Assembly: GCF_015668195.1 (NCBI RefSeq)
Contig: NZ_JADPFC010000003.1
Location: forward strand, 1-64,000
Direction of reading: 5' to 3'
Origin: Romboutsia_C sp015668195
GTDB lineage: Bacteria > Bacillota > Clostridia > Peptostreptococcales > Peptostreptococcaceae
Length of the DNA stretch: 64,000 nt
Each line of letters starts with the position of its first letter. Positions within the stretch are counted from its first letter, which is position 1. The notes under the pieces are model-generated. The model worked only from the letters and a program-made list of their open reading frames with translations, was not told the origin of the DNA and ran no database searches. Position numbers and translations under genes: made by a program. Positions 63,399-64,000 of the stretch are shown piece after piece.

Positions 63399-63533
63399 AA
63401 CCTTATGTCTATTTCTAAGTATATTTAATACTTAGAATCCTTTCATTATATTTATATATTTAATATAACAAACTTAATTGATATTATCAATTAGGCACTT
63501 TTTTGTAACTATTATTTTATAGTAGATTGTAAA

Positions 63534-63573
63534 AAAACACCCTATCAAATATTGATATGGGTGTTTTCTTTTA
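63534..63573 (-). terminator. Terminator of the second MATE gene
   Basis: AAAACACCC.ATCAA pairs with TTGATA.GGGTGTTTT followed by CTTTT. Confidence 0.88.
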
Positions 63574-63576
63574 AAT

Positions 63577-64000
63577 TTATTTTATTTTTTTAAACTCTCT
63601 TAATAAAAATATACCTACTATAATCATAGCAATTACATCTGATATTGATTGTGATGCCCATACTCCATTTAATCCGTATATTCTAGGTACTACAAGTATA
63701 ACAGGTATCAATATTATAACTTGTCTTAATAAACTTAAAAACATAGATATCTTTGCACTACCTATTGACTGGAAATACACTGCTCCTAAAATAGAAATAC
63801 CTATTGTTGGTAATGCAAATGTATATATATTTATTCCATTCATAGCTAAATTAGTAAGCTCACTATCATTTGTAAATATACTAATTAATAACTCTGGAAA
63901 TAATCTAATAAGTATAAACCCAAAAGTTAATATTATTGTTCCCGCTGACATAGCTATTAACAATGTTTTTTTAGTACGGTCATATTGCTTAGCCCCATAA
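63577..64000 (-). CDS. MATE-family efflux protein, C-terminal part (cut by window edge)
   Basis: The frame continues to the window end with YGAKQYDRTKKTLL, the conserved loop before helix 8 or so of MATE proteins. So the gene is truncated by the window, not broken, and the internal Met at 63963 is not the start. Four membrane segments and a short basic tail (LLREFKKIK) follow. It differs in sequence from the MATE protein at 61317. Confidence 0.85.
   Translation of the reverse strand, partial: YGAKQYDRTKKTLLIAMSAGTIILTFGFILIRLFPELLISIFTNDSELTNLAMNGINIYTFALPTIGISILGAVYFQSIGSAKISMFLSLLRQVIILIPVILVVPRIYGLNGVWASQSISDVIAMIIVGIFLLREFKKIK

Overview
The window reads as a chromosomal stretch of a low-GC, spore-forming-type Firmicute. 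The 16S rRNA 5' end, the CWB2 surface-protein anchor, the anaerobic ribonucleotide reductase, the radical-SAM ThiH and the selenium-type genes all point to an anaerobic Peptostreptococcaceae (Paraclostridium/Paeniclostridium/Romboutsia-like). That placement is inferred from recognised sequence character, not from a database search. No phage, insertion sequence, CRISPR array or tRNA was seen. The region looks like ordinary core and metabolic chromosome with a dense layer of small regulatory elements.

Layout. 1-720: 5' end of a 16S gene on the minus strand with its promoter. 733-3651: four-gene mannose-family PTS of N-acetylgalactosamine (Aga) type. 3912-8743: heterodimeric multidrug ABC exporter with a divergent MarR regulator. 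8960-14629: an orphan PTS IIB-like protein, a glyoxalase and a giant double-propeller histidine kinase. 14820-15003: possible small RNA with a C-rich loop. 15306-21684: thioredoxin, redox and methyltransferase genes, an MFS carrier, an XRE-type regulator and a DUF2975/HTH pair. 21838-26772: BceAB-like and homodimeric ABC systems. 27009-30836: yclNOPQ siderophore uptake under a Fur box. 31014-36327: two small genes, a MerR regulator and thiSFGHE behind a TPP riboswitch. 36556-39547: CPBP protease, hpf, dbpA. 39797-41443: brnQ behind a CodY box, a consensus promoter and a leader-peptide attenuator. 41519-44184: tcyP, an HxlR regulator and a zinc-site-poor S4 paralogue. 44195-44481: a short transcript with a Fur-type promoter. 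44774-47598: nrdDG with NrdR boxes. 47847-51301: small proteins and an M4/CWB2 protease. 51446-53405: lysine riboswitch and lysP. 53450-56634: LysR regulator with a divergent ferredoxin-nitroreductase, then DNA-alkylation repair genes. 56957-60076: a frameshifted mini-gene and a selenium-type cluster. 60150-64000: an RdhA/QueG-like Fe-S protein and two MATE exporters.

How it works together. The window is rich in nutrient sensing: iron (Fur), thiamine (TPP), lysine (L-box), branched-chain amino acids (CodY plus attenuation) and dNTP state (NrdR). It is also rich in export and stress pumps (four ABC exporter-type systems, two MATE proteins, MFS). Almost every transcription unit ends in a strong intrinsic hairpin, so transcript limits can be read from the sequence.

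The least explained signals are these: the Fur-type promoter with a ~240-nt transcript just upstream of rpsD; the brnQ leader with duplicated terminators; the C-loop RNA at 14.8-15.0 kb; and a GC-rich short repeat present in two good copies and one remnant.
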